Source: CBDCVN01 sp965223585
GTDB taxonomy: Bacteria; Deinococcota; Deinococci; Deinococcales; Trueperaceae
Assembly (NCBI GenBank): GCA_965223585.1
Contig: CBDCWW010000023.1
Span: 372,001-436,000, forward strand
Direction: 5' to 3'
DNA: 64,000 nucleotides
The position numbers and the translations under genes were made by a program. Numbering within the stretch: position 1 is the first letter of the stretch; the number at the start of each line of letters is the position of its first letter. The notes under the pieces are model-generated. The model was not told the DNA's origin. It ran no database searches and saw nothing but the letters and a program-made list of their open reading frames with translations. Of this stretch, positions 46,054 through 54,599 are shown piece by piece.

Positions 46054-46158
46054 ATGAATTTAGTTCGCAGAAGTAATTCAGGTTTAATAGTTAAAAGCGG
46101 TCTTTTTAGTGATTTTGACCGTTTCTTTACTGTTGTTCTCATTTTGAAAGAATCTTGA
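46054..46158 (+). pseudogene. Possible HSP20 gene remnant (34 codons)
   Basis: ATG with GAAAGG upstream. MNLVRRSNSGLIVKSGLFSD and the following FDRFF resemble the N-terminus of HSP20 chaperones (xLVRx...DFDRFF). The frame then changes character and stops. The preceding promoter and palindrome suit a regulated stress gene. Too short to be sure. Confidence 0.3.
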
Positions 46159-46224
46159 ACAGGAAATAACAAATAATAATTTAACTACTCTTGATTAGCT
46201 CAAAAATGTAAGAGAAATTCGAAT

Positions 46225-46440
46225 ACGCTTTCAAATCCCTAAAAGTTCTGCTGAGGTTTTGCGGGCATCAATCGTAGGGGTTCAAAATTTTGAACCCTTA
46301 CAACACGTGCTTCGTGACAGATATTTTTACTCATAGATTATATAAAATAGTGTGTAAATAATCAGATGTGCTAGTTTAGCAGCCTTTCTGTAGCAGTTTC
46401 CGGTTAGAGATACATTTAGGCGAGCCGAGAGTAGCTAAAC
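46225..46440. repeat. Dispersed repeat related to 40530-40745
   Basis: Both copies share TACGCT.TCAAATCC, GCATCAATCGTAGGGGTT, CAACACGTGCTT and TTAGA.ATACATTTA in the same order with about 65-75% identity by eye. The hairpin at 46274-46301 (GTAGGGGTTCAAAA with TTTTGAACCCTTAC, 13 of 14) has different arms from the 40.5-kb copy but still pairs. The remainder of the gap to 46,586 shows nothing else. Confidence 0.65.
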
Positions 46441-46586
46441 TATACTTACATTTTGTTGATATGGGTTTCTAGCAAGTTAATTTGGTCTTTAATATATGAC
46501 TTACAGGTGTGTGTTCTTACCTTGAAGGTAATTCTTTTAGCACATAATTTGTTGCATCAAAAATTTACATAAGGAGTGTATATCTA

Positions 46587-47873
46587 ATGAATTTAAAAAC
46601 TTATAAAGGTTTTCCTTTTTCTTGGCATGTATTGGCAGTTTTATTGACTGGAATCTTTTTAATAGTTGGGGCAAAAAGTAATGCCCAGATTAACCCCATT
46701 AATGAAAGCGAAGCCTTTATTGAAAATGAGCAAAATACTATTGATATAGTAGAAACATATGGGCCTAGTGTAGTAGCTGTTAGTGTAGAGGTTGAAGGTC
46801 AGCGCATGACTAGTAGGAATTTTGAGGATTTTTTTGAAGACCTACCTCCAGATTTTAGGCCCCACTTTAGATTTGAAATACCCGATGTGCCAGAACGCCG
46901 AGAAGGTACTGGTAGTGGGTTTATCATAAATAAAGAGGGTCAAATAGTAACTAACTATCATGTGGTGGAGGGCGCTCTTAAAGAAGGCACTGCAGAAATG
47001 TTAGAAGGTGCTGAAATAAATGTTATCTTTTCTGGTAGTGAAGATCAGTCCCCTGTTAAAGTTATAGGTGTTAATGCTTCTTATGACCTTGCGCTTTTGG
47101 AGCTCGAGGATTCTAGGGATTTACCTGCGGATATTACACCTATACCCATAGCTAACTCCGATGAAATTAAAGTTGGACAAAAGGTAATTGCTATAGGTAA
47201 TCCTTTTGGCTTAGAGTCAACAGTAACTACCGGTATTGTCTCAGCAATAGGACGTGATGTACCCTCAATAGGGCGTTTAAATGTTCCTATGATTCAAACT
47301 GATGCTGCTATTAACCCGGGTAACTCAGGAGGACCATTGCTAGATTCTGATGGTGAACTTATAGGTATTAACACGGCTATTATTCCTAGTACTGGAATAA
47401 TGGGGCAACGAGGGTTTTTGGGTATAGGTTTTGCTGTACCAAGCAACCGTTTAAGTGATAATTTAGAAGATTTAGTGTCTGGTGGTTATAGTGATGTCTT
47501 TAGTACCCGCCCGCGCATTGGTGCTAGCATTATGGATGTGCGTTCTTACCCTAAAGAAGTGCGTGATTCGTTAAAACTTCCTGAGCAAGGCTTGGCAATT
47601 ATTAACGTTCAAGAGGATGGGCCTGCAGATAAAGCAGGATTAAAAGGTCCTAGCTTTGAAGTTATGATTGATGGTTCACCTGTACCTGCTGGTGGTGATG
47701 TAATTGTAGCTATAGATGGTGAAAAAGTAACTAGTACTTCGCAAGTACAAGATTTGGTATTTAGTCACGAGCCTAATGACAGAATAGTTGTTGAGGTTAT
47801 ACGTGATGGGGAAAGTGTTGAGGTTCCTGTGGTGCTCGAGGTAGTTCCGCTTAAACGTAATGAAGAAAACTAA
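46587..47873 (+). CDS. HtrA/DegP-like serine protease with PDZ domain
   Basis: The 428-residue protein has an N-terminal signal or anchor (HVLAVLLTGIFLIVGAKSNAQ), a trypsin-like domain with the triad H125 (TNYHVVEGA), D167 (ASYDLALLELE) and S247 (NPGNSGGPLLD), and one PDZ domain (about 325-425: GLAIINVQEDGPADKAGLKG, VIVAIDGEKVTSTSQVQDL). It is an envelope quality-control protease. Loop LA (FEDFFEDLPPDFRPHFRF) is Phe- and acid-rich. AAGGAG precedes the ATG. A diverged repeat with a palindrome lies upstream. Confidence 0.95.
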   Translation: MNLKTYKGFPFSWHVLAVLLTGIFLIVGAKSNAQINPINESEAFIENEQNTIDIVETYGPSVVAVSVEVEGQRMTSRNFEDFFEDLPPDFRPHFRFEIPDVPERREGTGSGFIINKEGQIVTNYHVVEGALKEGTAEMLEGAEINVIFSGSEDQSPVKVIGVNASYDLALLELEDSRDLPADITPIPIANSDEIKVGQKVIAIGNPFGLESTVTTGIVSAIGRDVPSIGRLNVPMIQTDAAINPGNSGGPLLDSDGELIGINTAIIPSTGIMGQRGFLGIGFAVPSNRLSDNLEDLVSGGYSDVFSTRPRIGASIMDVRSYPKEVRDSLKLPEQGLAIINVQEDGPADKAGLKGPSFEVMIDGSPVPAGGDVIVAIDGEKVTSTSQVQDLVFSHEPNDRIVVEVIRDGESVEVPVVLEVVPLKRNEEN

Positions 47874-47948
47874 TCAGCTATAGAAAGAAAAATAAGAAGC
47901 AGATCTGACTTACTCGAGCACCTAAATCAAGGTCATAGAGTAAAGTAT

Positions 47949-48449
47949 TTGTTCTTTTGGGGACATAGACCCAATCGTGATGGTTCTATTGGCAAAAGTT
48001 GTTTAAGCCAATGGTATAACGCTGGCTTTGAGATTGATGGACAGCACTACAAAACAGCCGAACATTATATGATGGCAGAAAAAGCAAGGTTGTTTGGTAG
48101 CGAGGCTATTATCTCAAGCATAATTGCTGCAAGCCATCCTAGTGAGGCAAAAAAGCTGGGAAGAAAAGTGCAAGACTTTGATGAGGGAATCTGGCAAAAA
48201 GAACGACTTTCAGTTGTGGTAAGTGGTAATTATGCAAAGTTTACCCAAAACCCTAGCTTATACACATTTTTGTTAAATACAGGAAAGCGAATTTTAGTAG
48301 AAGCTAGTCCACAAGATAAGCTGTGGGGCATTGGGCTCAGCCAAGATGATCCAAGGGCAAGTAAACCTGAACAGTGGCAAGGGCTTAACCTACTCGGATT
48401 TGCCCTTATGGAGGTACGAGATTTAATTCGTTCTTCCTCTGGCGCTTAA
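47949..48449 (+). CDS. NADAR family (YbiA-like) protein
   Basis: At least 166 residues with NADAR motifs: FFWGHRPNRDG, GKSCLSQWYNAGFEIDG, YKTAEHYMMAEKARLFG, WQKERLSVVVSGNYAKF, LVEASPQDKLWGIGL, WQGLNLLGFALMEVR. NADAR enzymes cleave N-glycosidic bonds; members process riboflavin-pathway intermediates or remove ADP-ribose from guanine. The only canonical start in frame is TTG at 47949, yet family-like residues (DLLEHLNQGHRVKY) are encoded upstream, where the frame is open back to the protease stop at 47873 without ATG, GTG or TTG. The true start may therefore be non-canonical or lost. Confidence 0.88.
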   Translation: MFFWGHRPNRDGSIGKSCLSQWYNAGFEIDGQHYKTAEHYMMAEKARLFGSEAIISSIIAASHPSEAKKLGRKVQDFDEGIWQKERLSVVVSGNYAKFTQNPSLYTFLLNTGKRILVEASPQDKLWGIGLSQDDPRASKPEQWQGLNLLGFALMEVRDLIRSSSGA

Positions 48450-48470
48450 TTATGGTGTACTATAGATCGT

Positions 48471-48641
48471 ATGGTTCATTTCTGGCACGAAGAAACTGGT
48501 TTTAAAGGCGGGGTTATTTGTGTCTCGAGGATGGTAAGAGTCATCCCTGACGCCTTTTTTATAGGGGTTGCTGAAAAGGATGCTAAAACTAAGCAGGTGA
48601 TCATAAGTTTTTGTGAGATACGAGGTGTCATATCCAAGTAG
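48471..48641 (+). CDS. Possible small ORF (56 residues)
   Basis: ATG at 48471 (MVHFWHEETGFKGGVICVSR...) runs to a stop inside the GTAGGGG palindrome. The protein looks coding-like (RVIPDAFFIGVAEKD), has no signal peptide and no clear ribosome site, and it covers the hairpin at 48504-48560. Family unknown; low confidence. Confidence 0.25.
   Translation: MVHFWHEETGFKGGVICVSRMVRVIPDAFFIGVAEKDAKTKQVIISFCEIRGVISK
48504..48560 (+). terminator. Hairpin with T-run after the NADAR gene
   Basis: AAAGGCG (48504-48510) pairs with CGCCTTT (48551-48557), followed by more Ts. A second stem, GGATG with CATCC, sits inside the 40-nt loop. Terminator-like, though the loop is long. Confidence 0.4.
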
Positions 48642-48666
48642 GGGTGGGTTTCAAACCCACCCCTAC
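48638..48666. repeat. GTAGGGG palindrome, copy C
   Basis: GTAGGGGTGGGTTT and AAACCCACCCCTAC, perfect 14-bp arms around one base. The rest of the gap to 48,954 shows no gene. Confidence 0.75.
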
Positions 48667-48954
48667 AGGCACGTAGAAATTCACATTTTCTTTTGCATAG
48701 GTGCTTAGTAGGGAACTTGTTGAGGAAGTAAAGAAAGTGCTAACAGCTTATTTAAAAACTTACTTTCTGTAAGCATTGGTAGTCTTGATAATGGATACTA
48801 GGTGTGCAAAGTAGGGTATAGTAAACACAATTGCATTTATTCCGTTAATCTGAAATTATAGGGACAATGTAATGTAGAATGTATTTTATACTTTATGCTA
48901 ACTGTTTTTAAATGAAGCTAATTGGCAATAGACCATCAAGATTGCATAGGAGTA

Positions 48955-51693
48955 ATGGCAGATATCGACTTAGTAAAGCAAATAGGAAATGAGTTAGGTT
49001 TTCTACTGAGGCCCACAAGGCCTACAAAGCTTAATCAATATTTTATTAGAGAAAAGCCCTCATCAAATGAATATCAATTAGATGGGCAAGGTGCTTTAAT
49101 TGGCTTAAATTTAGAATTAGCCTCAAGACCATACATAAGAAGCCTATTCTCTAATTTCCCAACTACCATTTTAGAATGCAAGGATTTGCGTTTTTTAACC
49201 TTTAGCGGAAGCAAAATTCGAAAATTACCCGAAGCAATAGGAAACCTTTCGAGACTTGAAGAATTAGACCTTGGAAGTAATAAATTAGAGCATATTCCTA
49301 ATGTATTGAGTAGGCTAACCAATTTGCACACTTTAGTGCTTAGTAATAATCAAATTTGTGATCTGTATTTTCTGAAGGGCTTGGTACAGCTAAAGTATTT
49401 AATATTAAGTAGCAATCAGATTGTCGATATTTCTGCACTTAAGAATTTATCCCAGCTAGAAAGAGTTGATTTATCGCACAATTTAATACAGGACATTCCA
49501 GATTGGACTGCAAACTTAAACATGGATATCCTGCATAGATATGAGGATAGGTCTAGGGGTAGGGGTTGGGATGTGAGGGTGTCTGAAGGCGTTGATTTTT
49601 CTGGAAACCCTATAAAAACCCCACCTGTTGATATTGTAGAACAGGGTAAAGAAGCAATACAAAACTACTTCACTCAATTAGAAAAAGAAAAAGGTAAGAC
49701 AGAGTATTTATTTGAAGCGAAACTTCTTGTTATTGGAGGAGGAGGAACTGGCAAAACAACCTTTACTTGTAAAATGCGAGATGTCGATGCTGAAATGCCC
49801 CAAGAAAAAGATACAACTCTTGGAATTGACGTTGAAAAATGGAGTTATTCTATAGATTTTCCTAAAGTAGCAGGTCCGGGAAAAGTCAAATTCCATGTCA
49901 ACCTTTGGGATTTTGGCGGACAGAAAATTTACCAAGGGACTCACCAGATATTCTTCAGTGATAAATCATTCTACGTTTTGATTGCAGATACACGTGAGCA
50001 AAAAACAGATTTTTCTTATTGGCTGAATACAGTCGATCAATTGGGTGGTGATAATAGTTCATTAGTTATTGTTTTAAATAAGAAGTTCGGCCACGAACAA
50101 AAATTTGATGAAAGTGGCTATAGGAATCATTTTGGCAAATTAATCAAGGAAGTAGTCGAGCTAGATTTAAAAAACGACAGAAGCAAAACTATTCGCCTTC
50201 AAGACACCATTAAAATGTCACTGAAACAGCTTGAAGGCATAGGCGATCCTCTGCCACCCTCATGGGTAAATATAAGAGAAGATCTATTAAAGGAAAAAGA
50301 AAACTTTATCCCTTTTACCCGTTTCCAAGAAATTTGTTCTGATCACAAAATAACTGAAGTAAGTATGATTCATACGCTAAGTGGTTATTTCAACAGAATC
50401 GGAGCCTTCACACATTACATTGATGATCCATTATTGCAAGAGCGTATATATCTAAATTCTAATTGGCTTGTTAAAACAGTATATGAAGTTTTGGACAACG
50501 AAACTGTAATCAAGAAGAAAGGAAGGCTAACTGAAGCAGATATTATACAAATATGGAGTAAACACAAATTACAATACGAGGTAAATAAGCTTGCTCAGCT
50601 AATGCATAATTTCGGCTTAATGTACCACATTCCCCATAGTAAAGATTATGTTGTTCCTGCTCATCTACCAACAGTAACGCCATACAAACAATGGGAGCAT
50701 GAAAAAAACGGCGAAATATTACAATTCATCTATGAATTTGATAAATACATGCCCCAAGGGATTATGTCACGCTTAATTGTTGCATTACATCACCACATAA
50801 AAGATCACAAACTTGTTTGGCATAGGGGTGTAAATATATCGTCAAACAAGGCACATGCTGAAATAGTGGAGAGTTATGGTGGAAGTAATCGTTTTGAAAT
50901 AAAAATAGCTGGTACAAATACAAGTAAAATGGAACTTCTTGGGATCATAAGAGAGCGATTTGAAGAGGTTCTAAGACCATTCAATAAATTGAACTATAAA
51001 CAGCTGGTTCCTTGTATTTGTGAAGAATGTAAATCTTCTACTGAGCCCGAGTTTCATGAATACGAAAAATTATTAAAATTTAGAGAAAAAGGGACAGGTT
51101 CACAATGTCCTAAAACAGGCGAAATAGTGAATGCTGAAGAACTTTTAAGAATTACCCAGTACAAACCTACATCAACAATGGAAACTCCAAGGCCTGAAAA
51201 TGCTAATAAAATCATACGAATCTTTCTTGCATCTTCTTCTGAACTAGAAGATGATAGGAAAGAGTTTGAAATATTTATAAACAGAGAAAATAAGAGGTTA
51301 ATCGAAAAAGGAATTTTTATTAAGTTGGAACTCTGGGAAGATTTTATTGATGCTATGTCAGAAGAAAGTTTACAGAATGAATACAATAAAGTGGTTGCTC
51401 AATGCGATATTTTTATAAGCTTGTTTTTTAAAAAGGTTGGCAAGTATACAGCTGAAGAATTTGAGACTGCTTTTGGGCAGTTCAAAGAAAAGGGAAAGCC
51501 GTTAGTATATACTTATTTTAAAGAATCTCATGTCAATATAAGCCAAATAAACGCTGAAATTAATTCAAAATTTGAGTTTGAAGAGAAATTAGCATCACTT
51601 GGGCACTTTAAAACTATCTATAAAAATATTGATGACTTAAAAAATCAATTCAGAATGCAACTGGACAAGATCCTGCCTTTGTTATGCGCTTAG
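48955..51693 (+). CDS. ROCO-type protein: LRR, Roc GTPase, COR and C-terminal DUF4062
   Basis: From the ATG at 48955 (AGGAG upstream; a TTG at 48922 extends the frame) the protein has 912 residues. Leucine-rich repeats cover about 50-200 (LSRLEELDLGSNKLEHIP, LKYLILSSNQIVDIS). The Roc GTPase follows with P-loop GGGGTGKT and switch WDFGGQ, then a COR domain (ERIYLNSNWLVKTVYEVLD). Residues about 755-905 are a DUF4062 domain (IRIFLASSSELEDDRKEFE, CDIFISLFFKKVGKYTAEEFETAF), a TIR-like fold in many STAND proteins. LRRs sense, Roc-COR switches on GTP and DUF4062 is the probable effector. The gene lies in a 5.1-kb stretch without CTCGAG, next to a group II intron, consistent with acquisition. Confidence 0.9.
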   Translation: MADIDLVKQIGNELGFLLRPTRPTKLNQYFIREKPSSNEYQLDGQGALIGLNLELASRPYIRSLFSNFPTTILECKDLRFLTFSGSKIRKLPEAIGNLSRLEELDLGSNKLEHIPNVLSRLTNLHTLVLSNNQICDLYFLKGLVQLKYLILSSNQIVDISALKNLSQLERVDLSHNLIQDIPDWTANLNMDILHRYEDRSRGRGWDVRVSEGVDFSGNPIKTPPVDIVEQGKEAIQNYFTQLEKEKGKTEYLFEAKLLVIGGGGTGKTTFTCKMRDVDAEMPQEKDTTLGIDVEKWSYSIDFPKVAGPGKVKFHVNLWDFGGQKIYQGTHQIFFSDKSFYVLIADTREQKTDFSYWLNTVDQLGGDNSSLVIVLNKKFGHEQKFDESGYRNHFGKLIKEVVELDLKNDRSKTIRLQDTIKMSLKQLEGIGDPLPPSWVNIREDLLKEKENFIPFTRFQEICSDHKITEVSMIHTLSGYFNRIGAFTHYIDDPLLQERIYLNSNWLVKTVYEVLDNETVIKKKGRLTEADIIQIWSKHKLQYEVNKLAQLMHNFGLMYHIPHSKDYVVPAHLPTVTPYKQWEHEKNGEILQFIYEFDKYMPQGIMSRLIVALHHHIKDHKLVWHRGVNISSNKAHAEIVESYGGSNRFEIKIAGTNTSKMELLGIIRERFEEVLRPFNKLNYKQLVPCICEECKSSTEPEFHEYEKLLKFREKGTGSQCPKTGEIVNAEELLRITQYKPTSTMETPRPENANKIIRIFLASSSELEDDRKEFEIFINRENKRLIEKGIFIKLELWEDFIDAMSEESLQNEYNKVVAQCDIFISLFFKKVGKYTAEEFETAFGQFKEKGKPLVYTYFKESHVNISQINAEINSKFEFEEKLASLGHFKTIYKNIDDLKNQFRMQLDKILPLLCA

Positions 51694-51821
51694 TTGCAAA
51701 GGTTTGTTTTTTAATGTGGCAAGGCATGAACTAATAAACATTTGTTCTCAAGCGAGAAAGTATTCCTTTCTGGGCGTATTAACAAGAACACACCGCAACC
51801 AGAAGCTCATTGTCACCTTGC

Positions 51822-52826
51822 TATAGTGGTCCCAAAAAAAATCTTGGGCCTGCCCTCGAATGCAATGAAGGGCTCACCCAAGCCTCGGAGGTTTTGTGGA
51901 AAAAACTTACATGGGCATCTATATTGAAGCAGTTATAGATGTCCAGATAAATATTTGCTTCATTCACACGAGGAATGTCATCCTGAACGTAGTGAAGGAG
52001 TGCGCCTACTAACGAAAGAAGGTATTTCTTATTGAGAGACATATTTGAACAGTGATATGAGGGCTGAGTGGCCTGCGTTAGGATGTGGCACATCCTAGGG
52101 TGGGAAGCCCACTGACAAAGAATCCGACCTTCGAGCCAGTCCAGGGGGAAGGAAGCGAGCCCTGTACCCTATGCTGACGAGAGAAACCTGTGTCCTAGTC
52201 TTACCTAAGACTTATAGCGTCGTTATGCGTGAAGAGCGAAACTGGCTGATACGCTCTGCCCAAAACGGGAAAGTGGTTGCTTTAATGACTTCCTTCTCAT
52301 TAAAGACTGTTTCTAAACTCCACTCGGCGTAAAGCAGGCAGCTAAGGGGTGCTATAATATCCTCTTTCGGAATTAGGGAACTCTATATCACAAATTCCTT
52401 TAGGATGCGAAAATGCCAGCAGGTGATATAGAGGACGGAGGTAGCGTAGTAGCCAAAAGCCTAGCCGTAATGGCAAGGACAAGGTGAAGGACTACCAGAG
52501 AAAATGGTAAGGAAAGGTATGAAAAGAGATAAACCAAGGAAAGCAGATGATAACAGTTGTAAGACTGTTAGTGCACCTTGGCATCGAAAGATGAGTCTTC
52601 CCATACTCAGTACATGCGATGGACTTGGAAAGCGGAGTGCGGTGAAAGTCGCACGCTCCGTTTGGGGCGAGGGAAAGGCCGCAAGGCCCTACCTATCGCC
52701 ACTCTCTTATGCGTTAACGCTGTCTGAGATTCTTCGTCGTTTATCCTGTAAGGACCAAGCTCCTCAGAATGACATGCTCACAGAGGGAGTTTCTCTCTAA
52801 GGAAAAAACTTTTCTGGAGTACTATA
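51822..52826. repeat. MITE-like repeat, copy 2, interrupted by a group II intron
   Basis: Outer ends TATAGTGGTCCCAAAAA (51822) and the inverse of TATAGTACTCCAGAAAA (ending 52826) are imperfect inverted repeats. The core, 51976-51999 plus 52703-52774, matches copy 1 at 3713-3823 once the intron is removed. Without the intron the element is about 302 bp. The 128 nt before it, from the ROCO stop, show nothing. Confidence 0.6.
52000..52702 (+). ncRNA. ORF-less group II intron (703 nt)
   Basis: The 5' end GTGCGCC matches the GUGYG rule. The 34-nt domain V at 52630-52663 has the AGC triad start, GTGCGGTGAAAGTCGCAC core and closing CCGTTT. Domain VI follows with GGCC-GCAA-GGCC and an unpaired A in CTACCTATCGCC, and the end is AC. 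Domain IV holds no reverse transcriptase; only a 98-codon frame starting at 52504 crosses it. Splicing at these ends joins GAAGGA to TCTCTT and restores the surrounding repeat. The RNA would be a self-splicing ribozyme that needs a maturase from elsewhere. Confidence 0.85.
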
Positions 52827-52872
52827 AATCTAGGACAAGTTTAGACCTTATAGACATGCTAAACCTGCACAG

Positions 52873-53898
52873 TTAAAATTTAACTGCAAAATCACTTTCA
52901 ATCCACGAGTTAGCTGTATCTTCGTCCACACAAACCACTGAATCAGCATTAACGATTTTGACTCGTACTTCGTCTTGATCACAGGAAACCTCTTCAGTTA
53001 CTTTCGAGCTATCCTCATTACCTGATTCACTTTCTGCTTCTTGCTCAGGGGTTTCTTGTTCAGATTCTTGTTGCTCAGGTTCTTCCTGATTAGACTCTTG
53101 CTGATTAGATTCTTGTTCAGATTGCCCATCAAAAGCAACGGCAAAATTACCTTCAATCCATGATTCAGCTGTGTCTTTGTCTACACAACGGACTGAACCA
53201 TCATTAATGAGCTTGATTTGAACCTCACCGGGGTCACAGGGGCCTTCTGTAGCCACTTCTGAACTTGTTTCACTACTTTCTTCACTTTGTGATTCTTGCA
53301 CAGTTTCTTGCTCTAGTTCTTTTTGCTCAACCTCTTGCTGCTCAGGTTCTTGCTCAGGTTCCTTTTGCTCAGCCTCTTGCTGTTTAGGCTCTTGACCAGA
53401 TTGCCCATCAATAGCAACTGCAAAATTACCTTCAATCCATATGTCAGCTGTAGCTTTTTCTACGCAACGCACAGCATCATCTTTAATGATTTTAACTTGT
53501 ACCTGACCGGGGTCACAAGAATTTTCTGCAATTATGTTTGAGCTTACTTCACGATTTGATTCGCTTTCTATTTCTTGTTCAAGTTCTTCTTGTTCAGCTT
53601 CTTGTTGCTCAGGCTCTTGTTGTTTAGGTTTTTGCTGCTCGAGTCTTTGCTCAGATTTTCCATCAAATGCAACAGCAAAATCACTTTCAATCCATGATTT
53701 TGCTGTGTCATTATCTACACAAGTCACTGTACCAGCATTAATGATTTTGACCTGTACTTCACCGGGATCACAAGGACCTTCTCTAACTACTTCTGAGTTT
53801 CCCTCTGATTCATTTTTTGCTTCTTGCTCTTGTGCAAAAGTAATACTGAGTAAACTTAGCAAAACCAAGATCCAAATTACATTTAAGACTTTATGCAT
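52873..53898 (-). CDS. Secreted Glu/Gln-rich protein with four two-Cys modules
   Basis: The 341-residue protein has a signal peptide ending SITFAQ and four copies of a module of about 40 residues: CDPGEVQVKIINAGTVTC, then VD.DTA.SWIE..FAVAFDG. Each has two cysteines 17 residues apart, probably a disulfide. Three low-complexity linkers rich in Glu and Gln (QQEPEQQEAEQEE) separate them. I do not know the module. The acidic linkers should keep the modules extended in solution outside the cell. Modules differ in sequence (VTCVDND, VRCVEKA, VRCVDKD, VVCVDED), so they are not fresh duplicates. Hydrophobic ORFs on the other strand are composition shadows. Confidence 0.8.
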   Translation of the reverse strand: MHKVLNVIWILVLLSLLSITFAQEQEAKNESEGNSEVVREGPCDPGEVQVKIINAGTVTCVDNDTAKSWIESDFAVAFDGKSEQRLEQQKPKQQEPEQQEAEQEELEQEIESESNREVSSNIIAENSCDPGQVQVKIIKDDAVRCVEKATADIWIEGNFAVAIDGQSGQEPKQQEAEQKEPEQEPEQQEVEQKELEQETVQESQSEESSETSSEVATEGPCDPGEVQIKLINDGSVRCVDKDTAESWIEGNFAVAFDGQSEQESNQQESNQEEPEQQESEQETPEQEAESESGNEDSSKVTEEVSCDQDEVRVKIVNADSVVCVDEDTANSWIESDFAVKF

Positions 53899-54038
53899 AG
53901 ATATAACTACTTTCTATTCATTTAGTTTTTCATGCCCTAGAAAAGAACAGGCAAAACTATATGGAGTTTATAAAGCGTTATTAAGTACAAGATGATGTAA
54001 GCTTAAGTTAGATTATAGTTGCAATAAGGGTTAATAAG

Positions 54039-54200
54039 GTGAGGCTATCTAGTGGTTATATTCATAAGCTCGAGTGTTTTCTTAACAATCAAGAGAAACA
54101 ACATGCAATGCAAAAAGCAGCTAAAGGGCTTGTCAAAATTTGTGCAGCAAATGAAGTTGCTAAAAATTTATGCAAAGAAATGCTAAGGCTTTATAGTTGA
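54039..54200 (+). CDS. Possible small helical protein (53 residues)
   Basis: GTG at 54039 starts a frame encoding RLSSGYIHKLECFLNNQEKQ and a Lys/Ala-rich helix with two later cysteines (VKICAANEVAKNLCKEM). AATAAG lies upstream but is a weak ribosome site. It contains one CTCGAG in frame (LE). No family recognised. The rest of the 53,899-54,212 gap shows nothing. Confidence 0.3.
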   Translation: MRLSSGYIHKLECFLNNQEKQHAMQKAAKGLVKICAANEVAKNLCKEMLRLYS

Positions 54201-54212
54201 TTAATAAATCTT

Positions 54213-54599
54213 TTATTCCGCAATAGCTCTTTTAAACTCATATATTACTCTTCCATCTACATCATGAACCCATACAACTTCCCAACCTAAAGAACCTAGA
54301 TAATTAAAAAACTCCAGTTTATGACTTTTTGCATTTGGATCAGGTTCCTCACCTAACTCCTTAAGTAGTTCACCGTAAGCCTTATCTAAATTTATAAGTC
54401 TAGTACGCTCAAATATTCTAAGCATACTTTCAGCGGATGTATAAGTGGCTTTGTATTCCTCGCTAGCAGTTCTCCACATAGTAGAAACAATTCCCGCAGG
54501 GCCCTTAAAATCTTCCCAAAGTTGACTATATTCATAAACATTGCCTTGTGCAATTACCGTGCCCCATACTGCTAATAAAAAGTATATTATTATTCTCAA
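54213..54599 (-). CDS. Small secreted protein, DUF4177-like C-terminus
   Basis: The 128-residue protein starts with TTG at 54599, preceded by AAGGAG, and has a signal peptide ending TVIAQ. The mature part is helical (LRIFERTRLINLDKAYGELLKELG) and ends FFNYLGSLGWEVVWVHDVDGRVIYEFKR, the pattern of small DUF4177-like domains in which a helix packs on a strand pair. Function unknown. A single gene with no clear partner; the EQ-rich secreted protein is the next gene on this strand. Confidence 0.7.
   Translation of the reverse strand: MRIIIYFLLAVWGTVIAQGNVYEYSQLWEDFKGPAGIVSTMWRTASEEYKATYTSAESMLRIFERTRLINLDKAYGELLKELGEEPDPNAKSHKLEFFNYLGSLGWEVVWVHDVDGRVIYEFKRAIAE

Noticed and set aside
52504..52800. 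98-codon frame in the group II intron
   Set aside because: It crosses domains IV to VI and runs past the intron end, and it has no reverse transcriptase motif.
53323..53995. Leu/Ser/Cys-rich plus-strand frames opposite the Glu/Gln-rich protein
   Set aside because: They are the complement of CAG/GAA-rich linkers; the minus-strand protein has the signal peptide and repeated modules.
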